From assembly GCF_001997345.1 (NCBI RefSeq), contig NZ_CP019606.1, forward strand, positions 248,001 to 312,000: 64,000 bases of DNA. Direction: 5' to 3'. The stretch is from Tessaracoccus aquimaris. GTDB taxonomy: Bacteria > Actinomycetota > Actinomycetes > Propionibacteriales > Propionibacteriaceae. A program made the position numbers and the translations under genes. The number at the start of each line of letters is the position of its first letter. The first letter of the stretch is position 1. The notes under the pieces were generated by a model, which ran no database searches, was not told the DNA's origin, and saw nothing but the letters and a program-made list of their open reading frames with translations. Positions 1 to 9,768 of the stretch are shown here, one piece after another.

Positions 1-1030
1 AGTTGACGGCGCCGGTGGAGGTGCCGGTGCTCGTGGTGGCGAACAGCGCTGATCCGATGATCCCGAAGCGGGTCTCCTTGCCCTCCATGGCGGCCCCTGC
101 GAGCGCCGGGGCCGCGTCGCGGGCCGTCGACTCAAGGGCGACGAGGATCGAGTACGAGGCCGTGAAGAGCAGCGCCATGACGCTGAGCGTCGCGTAGCCC
201 TGGCGGACGTCCCCGACCATCCGTCCGTAGGCACGGGTCAGTGAGAAGGGGATCACGAGCATCAGGAAGATCTCGAGGTAGTTCGTGAGGGAGCCGGGGT
301 TCTCGAACGGGTGGGACGAGTTCGCGTTGAAGAAGCCGCCGCCGTTGGTGCCGAGCAGTTTGATGACCTCCTGCGACGCGACAGGGCCTCCCGGGATCGC
401 CTGATCGGCGCCCGCGATGGTGGTGATGTGGGTCATGCCCACCAGGTTCTGCGTGACGCCGCCCGCGAGCAGGAGCAGCGCACCGACCACGCTGATCGGC
501 AGCAGCACCCGCAGCAGGCCCCGGGTGAGGTCGACCCAGAAGTTGCCGATCAGGCCGGTGGACCTGGCCGCGAGCCCCCTGACCAGCGCGATGGCCACCG
601 CCATGCCGACGGCGGCCGAGACGAAGTTCTGCACGGTGAGCCCGGCCATCTGCACCAGGTGCCCCATCGTCAGTTCGGGCGAGTAGGACTGCCAGTTGGT
701 GTTGCCGACGAATGAGGCCGCGGTGTTGAACGACAGCGCGGGGGAGACGGGGCCGTGGCCGAGCGACAACGGCAGCCACTGCTGGACGCGCTGCAGCGTG
801 AACAGGATCAACATCCCGACGGCGGAGAACGCCAGCAGGCCGTGCAGGTAGGCCCGCCACGTCTGCCCCTGATCCGGGTCGACGCCCAGGCCGCGGTAGA
901 CCCACCGCTCGACGCGCCAGTGCTTCGTCGAGGTGTAGGTCCAGGCAAGGTAGTCTCCGAGCGGCCGGTAGGCCAGGGCGAGCGGGACGGCGACGGCGAG
1001 CAGCGTCAGGGCTGCGGCCAGTGCGGTCAT
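1..1030 (-). CDS. kdpA: Potassium-transporting ATPase subunit A (KdpA), partial
   Basis: This is the potassium-binding channel subunit of the KdpFABC high-affinity pump in the cytoplasmic membrane. About 343 N-terminal residues are present; the rest lies beyond the left edge. The translation shows repeated membrane segments and the KdpA-like stretches SFNTAASFVGNTNWQSY and LGTNGGGFFNANSSHPFEN, which belong to the selectivity-filter loops. The start is the ATG at 1030, whose first bases overlap the kdpF stop (ATGA). kdpB and kdpC presumably follow outside the window. Confidence 0.95.
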   Translation of the reverse strand, partial: MTALAAALTLLAVAVPLALAYRPLGDYLAWTYTSTKHWRVERWVYRGLGVDPDQGQTWRAYLHGLLAFSAVGMLILFTLQRVQQWLPLSLGHGPVSPALSFNTAASFVGNTNWQSYSPELTMGHLVQMAGLTVQNFVSAAVGMAVAIALVRGLAARSTGLIGNFWVDLTRGLLRVLLPISVVGALLLLAGGVTQNLVGMTHITTIAGADQAIPGGPVASQEVIKLLGTNGGGFFNANSSHPFENPGSLTNYLEIFLMLVIPFSLTRAYGRMVGDVRQGYATLSVMALLFTASYSILVALESTARDAAPALAGAAMEGKETRFGIIGSALFATTSTGTSTGAVN

Positions 1031-1119
1031 GAGAAGCGCTCCGGGCGCACGAGCGCGGCGAGCAGGTAACAGATGGCCGCCACAGCGAGAATAGTGGCGA
1101 CGATGTCGAAGGCGGTCAC
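1027..1119 (-). CDS. kdpF: Small Kdp subunit KdpF
   Basis: A 30-residue, single-span membrane peptide, VTAFDIVATILAVAAICYLL followed by AALVRPERFS, that matches KdpF in size, hydrophobic pattern and charged C-terminal end. KdpF stabilises the KdpABC complex in the membrane. It starts with GTG at 1119, which overlaps the stop of the preceding 27-aa ORF (GTGA), and its own stop overlaps the kdpA start (ATGA). Translation of all three is therefore likely coupled. Confidence 0.9.
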   Translation of the reverse strand: MTAFDIVATILAVAAICYLLAALVRPERFS

Positions 1120-1199
1120 AGCCGTTCGACCCCCTTAGCGAGCAGGCCAACAGCGACGAACAGCGCGATGGTGATGAGCACATAGACGATGTCGAGCAT
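1116..1199 (-). CDS. 27-aa membrane peptide at the head of the kdp operon
   Basis: A 27-residue ORF beginning MLDIVYVLITIALFVAVGLL and ending AKGVERL: one hydrophobic span with a short basic tail. It has the best ribosome-binding site of the operon start (AGGAG at 1209-1205, 5 bases before the ATG) and overlaps kdpF by GTGA. It resembles KdpF in size and topology, so it could be a second KdpF-like subunit or a leader peptide that sets kdpF-kdpA translation. I recall similar short ORFs before kdpF in other actinobacteria but cannot confirm that here. Confidence 0.65.
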   Translation of the reverse strand: MLDIVYVLITIALFVAVGLLAKGVERL

Positions 1200-1228
1200 G
1201 AGGGCTCCTGAGTAGTTGCAGCGCCCTC
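1200..1228 (-). promoter_or_regulatory. Possible hairpin over the kdp ribosome-binding site
   Basis: On the minus-strand transcript GAGGGC (1228-1223) can pair with GCCCTC (1205-1200), which sits directly between the AGGAG and the ATG of the first kdp ORF. The 17-base loop includes most of the Shine-Dalgarno. Folding would limit ribosome access. No known riboswitch core was recognised further upstream (1229-1424). Confidence 0.35.
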
Positions 1229-1472
1229 GATGGGCACACCCACAGCCAACTCCGCCGGCCGCCTGGGCGACAGCGTCCTAACGGCTTCCATACGACCTCG
1301 AGCGTCGGCCTGACGGGTTGCCTACACCCGGGCCTCGTCTTCGGATCTGTGGGGATCCGCCTCGGGCTGGCCGTCCGTCCGGAATCTGTCTCGCCCGGCG
1401 TGTCGGCCAACGGCCGGGCGTAGCGTGAAAACCGGTACACAAGGGCATTCGCCCGCAACGAAAGGGTTTCCC

Positions 1473-2066
1473 ATGACCGAATACGTGGCAATCGTGACCT
1501 TCCCCGCCGTGGCCGACGCCTTCAAGGCCGAGTCCGACCTGAAGGCCTCTCCCGTCTCGAGCGCGGTGGTCGCGGCGGCGCTGATCCAGCGCGACGCCGA
1601 CGGCAGGCTCTCCGCTCCGGAGGGCAGCGACCTCGACGCCGGAGGAGGCTATCTGGGTGGCTCCCTGATCGGACTACTGGTCGGGGAGCTCGGCGGACCG
1701 CTCGGGATGCTGCTCGGCTGGGGCGCTGGCGGGCTGATCGGCGGACTATCCGACCTGGACCGCGCGCAGGACCAGTCCTCCGTGCTCGGCTCGATGGCAA
1801 AGAAGATCGCGCCCGGCCACAACGCGCTGATCCTGCAGACCGACGAGGCCGACACGTCGGCGCTCGACCAGTTCGTCGCTGGCCAGGGCGGCGCCATCAC
1901 GCGCGTCCCGCTCGGCCAGGTGCTCGACGAGTTGGAGGCCGAGCAGGACGCTGCGGAGGCTGCGCGCAAGGCGGCGTCCGAGGAGTTGCGCAAGCAGCGC
2001 AAGGACGAGCGCCACGAGAAGTGGGACGAGCGCGTCGCGGCCCTCAAGGCGAAGTTCGACAAGTAG
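1473..2066 (+). CDS. DUF1269-family membrane-associated protein
   Basis: A 197-aa protein of the DUF1269 type. An N-terminal alpha/beta part (EYVAIVTFPAVADAFKAESD) is followed by a glycine-rich hydrophobic hairpin (GGSLIGLLVGELGGPLGMLL, about residues 70-90) and a charged Ala/Glu/Lys/Arg helical tail likely to form a coiled coil. The start at 1473 is preferred to the upstream in-frame codon at 1425 because AAAGGG lies just before it and the N-terminus then matches the family. It is divergent from kdp. A second DUF1269 protein lies at 51530. Biochemical function is unknown. Confidence 0.75.
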   Translation: MTEYVAIVTFPAVADAFKAESDLKASPVSSAVVAAALIQRDADGRLSAPEGSDLDAGGGYLGGSLIGLLVGELGGPLGMLLGWGAGGLIGGLSDLDRAQDQSSVLGSMAKKIAPGHNALILQTDEADTSALDQFVAGQGGAITRVPLGQVLDELEAEQDAAEAARKAASEELRKQRKDERHEKWDERVAALKAKFDK

Positions 2067-3410
<1,344 letters not shown>

Positions 3411-3414
3411 GGTC

Positions 3415-4110
3415 CTAGCCGGGCACGCCCGCTGCCGCCAACGCCTCCTCGACGTGGATGCGGGTCGTCGGGAAGACCGCGACGTCGACGTCGTCGGGGC
3501 CGACCAGCAGTTCGAGTTCGGTGCAGCCGAGGATCACACCCTGGGCGCCGGCTGCGGCCAGTGACGAGATGATGCCGCGCAGCGCCTCGCGGGAGTCGTC
3601 GCGCACGATGCCGCGGACCAACTCCTCGTAGATCACCCTGTGCACCACCGCCCGGTCGCCCGCCTCGGGGACGAGCACCTCGACGCCTGCCGCGGCAACC
3701 CGCTCCCGGTAGAACGGCTGTTCCATCGTGAATGCGGTGCCGAGCAGCGCGACCGTGCTGACACCGGCGCGCTTGACGGCGGCCGCGGTGGCGTCCGCAA
3801 GGTGCAGCACGGGAATCGTGACGGCGGCGTCGACGGCGTCATAGACCTTGTGCATCGTGTTGGTGCAGATCAGCAGCAGGTCGGCGCCCGCCAGTTCGAG
3901 CGCGGCGGCCCGTGCCGCGAGCGCGCGTCCGGCGTCGTCCCAGCGGGCCTCGGACTGCATGGCCTCGATGTCGGCGAAGTCGACCGAGTCGAGCAGGATG
4001 CGCGCCGAGTGAAGCCCGCTGAGGCGGTCGCGGACCAGTTCGTTGGCGAGCCGGTAGTACTGGGCCGTCGACTCCCAACTCATCCCGCCGAGCATCCCGA
4101 TCCGTAGCAT
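3415..4110 (-). CDS. Aspartate/glutamate racemase family protein
   Basis: A 231-aa member of the cofactor-independent Asp/Glu racemase family, which interconverts L- and D-amino acids by a two-base mechanism. Both catalytic cysteines are present: Cys82 in ICTNTMHK and Cys196 in LGCTELELL. The N-terminus MLRIGMLGGMSWESTAQYY is typical of the YgeA/RacD branch. The ATG at 4110 is preferred over an in-frame start at 4164 because family alignments begin here and GAAGGGG lies just upstream. Whether it acts on aspartate, glutamate or broadly is not decided by sequence. Confidence 0.88.
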   Translation of the reverse strand: MLRIGMLGGMSWESTAQYYRLANELVRDRLSGLHSARILLDSVDFADIEAMQSEARWDDAGRALAARAAALELAGADLLLICTNTMHKVYDAVDAAVTIPVLHLADATAAAVKRAGVSTVALLGTAFTMEQPFYRERVAAAGVEVLVPEAGDRAVVHRVIYEELVRGIVRDDSREALRGIISSLAAAGAQGVILGCTELELLVGPDDVDVAVFPTTRIHVEEALAAAGVPG

Positions 4111-4217
4111 CCAAGTCCCCTTCGTGATGGTGCGGCAAGCCTGCCACAGGGACGGATCGCACACCGGGCCACCCGCGACCCGACAGGCTGCCCGGTCGGC
4201 GGGTCGTCAGCGTCGGG

Positions 4218-5699
4218 TCAGTCGTGGATCCACGGGGGATCGATCCTCGGCGCCGCGGCACGGGGCTCCCAGGTGCGCCACCAGGTGTTCGCGCCGGGCG
4301 GCAGCGGGCTGTCGCTCGCAGATCGGACGGCGTCGCGCAGGGCGGTCTTCGCCGACGCGAGCGCCGCATTCTGGCGCTTGTCCGGCTCGGCGGCGGCCAG
4401 GTAGTCGTTCTCGGCCTGGAGGGCGCGGAGCCGGGCCTCGATGAGTCGACGGTGCCGAGCCTCGGCGGCCGCGTCCAGGTGAAGGTGTTGCTCCGCGGCG
4501 CGCAACCATCCGTACGCCTCGTTGATCGCGATCAGCGCCGGATCGACCGTCATGGCGTCGTGCACGCTCAACTCCGGATAGATCACGATCGAGCCCGCGG
4601 AATGCGCGTAGGCCAGTTCGTCGCGCCCCGCCTCGTCGATCAGGATCTCGGTGGAGCGCATCACGATGGAGAACAGGTCGGCGTCGGCCATCGAGGCCCG
4701 CCGGTGCACACCGGTGGACTGCGAACTGACGATGTAGTTGCGGGCGGCGCCCAAGTGGCCGATGGCCAGTTCGGCGGGCAGGTTCTCACGCGCGCCGCCG
4801 TCGACGTAGGTCTCGGCGCCGATCGGCACCGGCCGGAACACTGCGGGGATCGCGCACGAGGCCAGCACCCCGACTCCCAGGTCGTGGGTAGCGGTGCCGA
4901 CCGGTTGGTTGTTCCGGTCGACCAGGGTGCCCTTCTCCGTCATGAAGCGCAGCTCGCCCGACTCCAGCGCGACCATCGCGATCCGCAGCGTGGCCCCCGA
5001 GGCAGAAACTCGGGCGGGAAAGAACATCTCCTCGCGCAGCAGTTCGACGAGCACCGGCCCGGGGCGGTACATCGACTTGGTGGCGTCGAGGCCGTGCGCG
5101 ATGGCGTTGAGGTCGCTGCCGAGCCGGGGGAGCCGCCCGAGATGCGACGCGATGGTCGACAGCGCGTTCAGCGACCACTCGGAGCGCACCGGCGTCTCCG
5201 AGTCGGGGGTGAGCGCCAGTTCAAGCGGGTTCGGGGCCGTCACCGGCTCAGGGGGCGACGGCGAACTCGTGGCCTCGGTGCGCAGGAACTGCAGCAGCGG
5301 CGGGCGAGGCTTGGGGGGAGCCGGCTTCGGTTCGGGCCGTGCAGGGCGCACCAGCTCCAGCCACTGAGGGCCCTCGGTGGCGAGCCGGTCGTACCAGGGG
5401 CGCGGCGTGAACATGTCGTTCGGCTCCGTCATGGCGTCCCAGATCGACCGCAGCCTGCGCAGGTACTCCCGCTGCCCCTCGCGCTCGGCCGACTGCGCAA
5501 GCGACGACGCGATGATCGAGCCTGCGGAGGCGCCGACGAAGATCGTGGGCGTGAACTGCTCGTCGTGCCGGTAGAGATAGTCCAGCGCGCCAAGTTGGAA
5601 GCTCGCCCTCGACCCGCCACCCGACAACACGCAGGACACCACCTCCGCCCTGGGGGTGAGCGAGAAGAACGGAAGCCCGAACCATCCCTTACCAGCCAT
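4218..5699 (-). CDS. Patatin-like phospholipase
   Basis: A 493-aa serine hydrolase with the patatin Ser-Asp dyad. The oxyanion hole is SGGGSRASFQLGAL (residues 26-39), the nucleophile Ser58 is in GASAG, and Asp300 is in DGGARENLP. Between them is a proline-rich insertion (about residues 118-165, with RPARPEPKPAPPKPRPP) that probably forms a flexible linker. A helical, charged C-terminal region follows the catalytic core. No signal peptide is seen, so it is likely cytosolic and acts on lipid acyl esters. The start at 5699 is chosen because a TAGGCT box lies 7 bases upstream, fitting a leaderless mRNA. Confidence 0.88.
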   Translation of the reverse strand: MAGKGWFGLPFFSLTPRAEVVSCVLSGGGSRASFQLGALDYLYRHDEQFTPTIFVGASAGSIIASSLAQSAEREGQREYLRRLRSIWDAMTEPNDMFTPRPWYDRLATEGPQWLELVRPARPEPKPAPPKPRPPLLQFLRTEATSSPSPPEPVTAPNPLELALTPDSETPVRSEWSLNALSTIASHLGRLPRLGSDLNAIAHGLDATKSMYRPGPVLVELLREEMFFPARVSASGATLRIAMVALESGELRFMTEKGTLVDRNNQPVGTATHDLGVGVLASCAIPAVFRPVPIGAETYVDGGARENLPAELAIGHLGAARNYIVSSQSTGVHRRASMADADLFSIVMRSTEILIDEAGRDELAYAHSAGSIVIYPELSVHDAMTVDPALIAINEAYGWLRAAEQHLHLDAAAEARHRRLIEARLRALQAENDYLAAAEPDKRQNAALASAKTALRDAVRSASDSPLPPGANTWWRTWEPRAAAPRIDPPWIHD

Positions 5700-5706
5700 G
5701 GCGACA

Positions 5707-5712
5707 AGCCTA
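5707..5712 (-). promoter_or_regulatory. -10 box of leaderless patatin promoter
   Basis: TAGGCT on the minus strand, ending 7 bases before the ATG at 5699. No Shine-Dalgarno lies between, which fits transcription starting at or next to the ATG. Confidence 0.5.
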
Positions 5713-5767
5713 GCGACGTGCGCGTCGCGCGGCATGCGACTGAGGGCGCGCCGTCGGTGGCTCGGAG

Positions 5768-5773
5768 TACCCT
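5768..5773 (+). promoter_or_regulatory. -10 box of leaderless pentapeptide-gene promoter
   Basis: TACCCT ending 8 bases before the ATG at 5782, with no ribosome-binding site. It is divergent from the patatin promoter within an 82-base gap. Confidence 0.4.
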
Positions 5774-5781
5774 CTGGGTCC

Positions 5782-6384
5782 ATGAGCATCGACGTGCAGG
5801 ACCTGTTGGAGGACGGCTACATCGAGGGGGTCGACGAGAAGGGGGTCTCCTTCGGGGGCGTCGAGCGGCACGGGCTGCGGATCCTGGACAGCCAGTTCCG
5901 TGACGCGGACCTCAGTGGGGCACGGCTGATCGGCTGCCGCCTCGCCGACGTCGACTTCTCATCCTCGCGCGCCACCGATGTGTCGTTCGCCAAGTCGACG
6001 CTCCAGGATGTGACGGTCGCGGAATGTCGGATCGGCGCGATCCAGGCGTTCGCCGGAACCTGGACCCGGGTGCGGATCGTGGGCGGCAAGATCGACTACC
6101 TCAACCTCCGCGGCACCACCATCAACCGGCTCGAGATCGATCGCGCCGTGGTCGGGGAACTGGACCTGTCGGAGGCGAAGGTGGAGGTGCTGAACTTCGT
6201 CGACGCCACCGTCGGAAAGCTGATCCTCACCAACTCGAAGACCAAGCGGGTCGACCTGCGCGGCGCCCGACTGCAGGGCCTGGAGTCGAACCCGGAGGGC
6301 ATGCGGGGCATCAAGCTCGGCTACGACCAGGCGACCGAACTCGCCCCGGTGCTCGCCGACATCCTGGGGATCACCGTGGCGTAG
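5782..6384 (+). CDS. Pentapeptide-repeat protein
   Basis: A 200-aa protein whose middle is built of A(D/N)Lxx-type five-residue repeats (for example FRDADLSGARLIGCRLADVD and VDLRGARLQGLE), predicted to fold as a right-handed quadrilateral beta-helix. The register is regular in residues 35-75 and again near 165-175, and is looser with more Val/Ile between. There are no membrane segments and no signal peptide. Such proteins range from gyrase-protecting DNA mimics to scaffolds. This one is not notably acidic along its length, so a gyrase role is not supported. The function is unknown. Confidence 0.8.
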   Translation: MSIDVQDLLEDGYIEGVDEKGVSFGGVERHGLRILDSQFRDADLSGARLIGCRLADVDFSSSRATDVSFAKSTLQDVTVAECRIGAIQAFAGTWTRVRIVGGKIDYLNLRGTTINRLEIDRAVVGELDLSEAKVEVLNFVDATVGKLILTNSKTKRVDLRGARLQGLESNPEGMRGIKLGYDQATELAPVLADILGITVA

Positions 6385-6391
6385 GTGCGGC

Positions 6392-6544
6392 CTACTTGCC
6401 GAGCCGCTTCAGCAGTTCGGCGTAGCGGGTGCGCGCCCAGACCGACGAGGCGTCCACGCGCTCGCCGTGCGTGGACTGCCCGCCGGCACTGTCGCCCGGT
6501 TGATCGGGGACGGGCCGCGGGGCGTCGTCTTCTCGTTCGGCCAT
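6392..6544 (-). CDS. Small 50-aa protein downstream of glyQS
   Basis: A short ORF of 50 residues: an acidic, Pro/Gly-rich, probably disordered N-terminus (MAEREDDAPRPVPDQPGD) and a basic helical end (WARTRYAELLKRLGK). It begins 14 bases after the glycyl-tRNA synthetase stop, with GAGGATC upstream, so it could be co-transcribed. It ends 7 bases from the convergent pentapeptide gene. Not recognised; its support is the context, the ribosome-binding site and the actinobacterial codon use. Confidence 0.5.
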   Translation of the reverse strand: MAEREDDAPRPVPDQPGDSAGGQSTHGERVDASSVWARTRYAELLKRLGK

Positions 6545-6558
6545 GGGGTCTCTGATCC

Positions 6559-9500
6559 TCAGCTCAGCGCCGTGTCGAGCGCCTTCCAGTCGATGCCTGC
6601 AGGGGCGGCGTGCAGCAGCGACGCGAGGAGCCCCTGCCGGGCGGCGCGCACCGCCGGATCCTCGGCGTTGACGAGGATCTCCTCGAAGAACTCCTCGGCC
6701 GCGGCCACGGGCGGGTCCGTCAGTTCGACGACGTCGGCCATCGAGCGCGAGGCGACGTCGGAGGGCATCGCCTCGATCGCGTCGGCCAGCGCCAACTCGG
6801 CGGGCTCGGTCAGCTTGGAACGGTCGTAGCTCGGCTTCACCTTCGGAGTCAGGATCCGCGAGATCCGCACCAGCGCCTCAACGAGGTCGCCGAGGCGTTC
6901 GTCCTCGAGGGCCGACAGTTCGCCGAGCAGGCGGGAGGCGCGCCCGGGGGCGTTGGCCGCGGGCAGGATCGCGTTCACCAGGTCGGCGGAGGTGCCCTCG
7001 TCGCGCAGCAGCTGCGCGAAGCGGCCGATGGTGAACTCCAGGGCCGAGTCGACGGCGTCCGGGGCGACGTCGACGCCCTGCTCGGCGAGCCGTGCGACGG
7101 CGTCCTCGAGCCCGGCGCGGATCGTGATGCCCTCCAGCGGGGTGCCCGCGGACTCGCGCAGGATCCGCACGACGCCCAGCGCGGCGCGGCGCAGCCCGAA
7201 CGGGTCGGACGATCCGGTCGGCTTCGCGCCGAGGGCGAACATGGCAGCCAGCAGGTCGAACCGGTCACCGAGCGCGAGCAGTGAGCCGGGCACGGTCGCG
7301 GGGACCGGGTCGGCCGAGGTGTGCGGCTGCTCCATCTCGTACAGCGCGTCGGCGACGGCCTCGGTCTCGCCGAGCCGCACGGCGTACTCCTTCGCGATGA
7401 ACCCGGCGAGCGAGCTCATCTCCACGACCATCTCTGTCGCGAGGTCGAACTTGGCGAGCCGGCCCGCGAGGTCCAGCGTTTCGCGGTCCGCGCCGTCCAG
7501 GCCGATCCGGTCGGCCAGCTTGGCGGCGACGTCGGCGATGCGGCGGGCGCGGAGCCCGACGGAGCCGAGGCGGTCCTCGAACGTCAGCTTCTCCAGCCCC
7601 GGCACGAAGCTGTCGGCGTCGGTGGCCTTGAGGTCGGAGTTCCAGAAGAACAGCGCGTCCTCGTAGCGGGCACGGATGACCGACTCGTTACCCGCGCGGA
7701 CGGTGTCGTCGTCGCACAGGCCGTTGGCCATGGTGACGAAGTGCGGCGCCAGCTTCCCGTCACGGTAGACGGGCAGGTAGCGCTGGTGCTTGCGCATCAC
7801 GGTGGTGAGGATGCGCTCCGGCAGTTCGAGGTAGCGCTCCTCGAAGTGGCCGAGCACGCCGTGCGGGTCCTCGACGAGGTTGGTGATCTCGTCAACGAGG
7901 GCGGCCTCGCCCTCAAGGTCGACGGTGCCGCCGACGGTCGCGGCCAGCCTGGTCGCCTGGTCGCGTACGGAGCCCTGGCGGGCGTCGGTGGCGAGCAGGA
8001 TCGCCCCGTCGGCGATGGTCGGCAGCAGGTCCGATGCGGTGGCGAGGTCGACCTTGCCGACGCGCGCACCGTCAGATCGGGTGCCGTCCTCGCCCGCGAC
8101 GGGGCGCTGCAGGTAGGTGGTGCGGCCCGCGACGAGGTCGGAGACCGCGACGGGCACGACTGCCGGGCCCCACAGGGCGACCAGCCAGCGGATGGCGCGG
8201 GAGAACGACAGCTTCGGGTCGTTCCAGCGCATGTTCTTCTCGGCGCGGAGCCCGCTGACGACGTCGGCGACGATCTCGCCCATCACGTCGAGCACGCCGC
8301 GACCCTCGACAGAGACGCTGATCGCCGCGTGTTCGTTGCCGCCGATCTCGGCCTTGACGACCTGGTCGAGCGTCGCGCCCTGGCCACGGACGAAGCCCTC
8401 GAGCGGCTTGGTCGGGTTGCCCACACCGTCGAAGGCGGCGGCCCACTTGGGCCCCTTGCGAAGCTGATCGGCGTCGGGTTCACGGGCTGCGAGGCCCTCA
8501 ACGATGGCGACGATGCGCCGAGGGGTGCCCTCGACGGTGATCGCGCCATGCGTGAGCCGGGTCGCTGCGAGCTTGGCGGTGAGGGCCTCGCGGACGGCGT
8601 CGACCGTCTGCGGGACGACGTGCGGGGTAGTTCCTCGACGCCGATCTCGAGCGCGAAGGTCTGCGCGTCGGAGGGCAGGTCGACGGGGGCCTCCGGCGTC
8701 GCGGGGGCGGCCTCGACGGCCTCACGGGTGAGAGGGAAGCCCAACTCCTCGCGGCGCTCGATCCAGAGCGCGGCCGTGTCGCGCATCAGGCGGCGCATGG
8801 TGGCGAAGGCCTTTGCGCGCTCGGTGGTGGAGATGGCGCCGCGGGCGTCGAGCACGTTGAACGCGTGGCTCGACTTGAGAATGTAGGAGTGCGCGGGCAC
8901 CGGGAGCCGGGCCTCGACCATCCGGGTCGCCTCCCCGACGTAGGTCTCGTAGAGCCTGCGGTTGGCCTCGACGTCGGCGTCGTCGAGGTAGTAGCGGCTC
9001 ATCTCGTATTCCTGCTGCCCGAACGCCTCACCGTAGGTGACGATGCGGCCGTCCGCGGCGGTGGCGTAGGCGATCTCCTTGAAGTGCGTCACGCCCTGCT
9101 GTGCCATCAGGATGCGCTCGACGCCGTAGGTCAGCTCGACGGGGATCGGGTCCAGGTTCTGGCCGCCGACCTGCTGGAAGTAGGTGAACTGCGTGATCTC
9201 CATGCCGTCGAGCCACACCTCCCAGCCGAGGCCCCACGCGCCGATGGCCGGCTGCTGCCAGTTGTCCTCGACGAAGCGGACGTCGTGCTTGCTGAGGTCG
9301 ATCCCGAGGGCCTCGAGCGAGCCGAGGTACAGCTCCTGCGGGTCGCCCGGCTCCGGCTTGAGGATCACCTGGAACTGCGTGTGGGTCTGCAGCCGGTTGG
9401 GGTTCTCGCCGTAGCGGGAGTCGTCGGGTCGCACCGATGGCTCGACGTAGGCGACGTCCCACGGCTCGGGGCCGAGCACGCGCAGGACCGTCGCCGGGTT

Positions 9501-9605
9501 CATGGTTCCGGCGCCGACCTCCGTGTTGAAGGGCTGCCAGGTCAGGCAGCCCTTGGAGGTCCAGTAGTCGGAAAGGCGGCGTAGGGCGTCTTGCATCGTC
9601 AGCAC
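6559..9605 (-). CDS. glyQS: Glycyl-tRNA synthetase, fused alpha and beta subunits (apparent frameshift)
   Basis: It charges tRNA-Gly. Residues 1-300 are the alpha (catalytic, class II) subunit: RRLSDYWTSKGC, FNTEVGAGTMNPATVLRVLG and YVEPSVRPDDSRYGENPN. A linker rich in Ala/Pro leads straight into the beta subunit (FALEIGVEELP...), which runs to the end. About 1015 aa in total. The frame breaks at a GGGG on the plus strand (8624-8627): one added C on the coding strand restores PPHVVPQTVDAV. The enzyme should be essential, so a sequence error is likely. The GTG start at 9605 has TAGAAT 6 bases upstream (leaderless); an in-frame ATG lies at 9596. Confidence 0.9.
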
Positions 9606-9611
9606 CCGGGC

Positions 9612-9617
9612 ATTCTA
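9612..9617 (-). promoter_or_regulatory. -10 box of leaderless glyQS promoter
   Basis: TAGAAT on the minus strand, 6 bases before the GTG at 9605. It supports GTG rather than the ATG three codons later as the start. Confidence 0.5.
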
Positions 9618-9768
9618 GCCCTCGGCGGCGCCCGGCTCGGCCTCGGCCGGTTCGTCCCAGGGCGGCGCCCGTCCGGGTGCGGCCGCTCGCGGACGCGATG
9701 CCGCACAGACGGACGGTTGGCCGTATGACATGCTGGGAAGTACCGAAGAACACATGGAGGTGGCACGC

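Noticed and set aside
132..905. A 257-aa open frame on the minus strand inside kdpA
   Set aside because: The frame with KdpA filter motifs overlaps it fully; this one is His/Arg/Gly noise.
1229..1424. A c-di-AMP or other riboswitch before kdp
   Set aside because: AACCCGTCAGGC looked suggestive on the minus strand, but the conserved core elements of the ydaO class were not found.
4224..5903. A 559-aa open frame on the plus strand opposite the patatin gene
   Set aside because: It is Arg/Gly-rich with no family features, and lies antisense to a gene with a full catalytic set; long shadow frames are expected in DNA this GC-rich.
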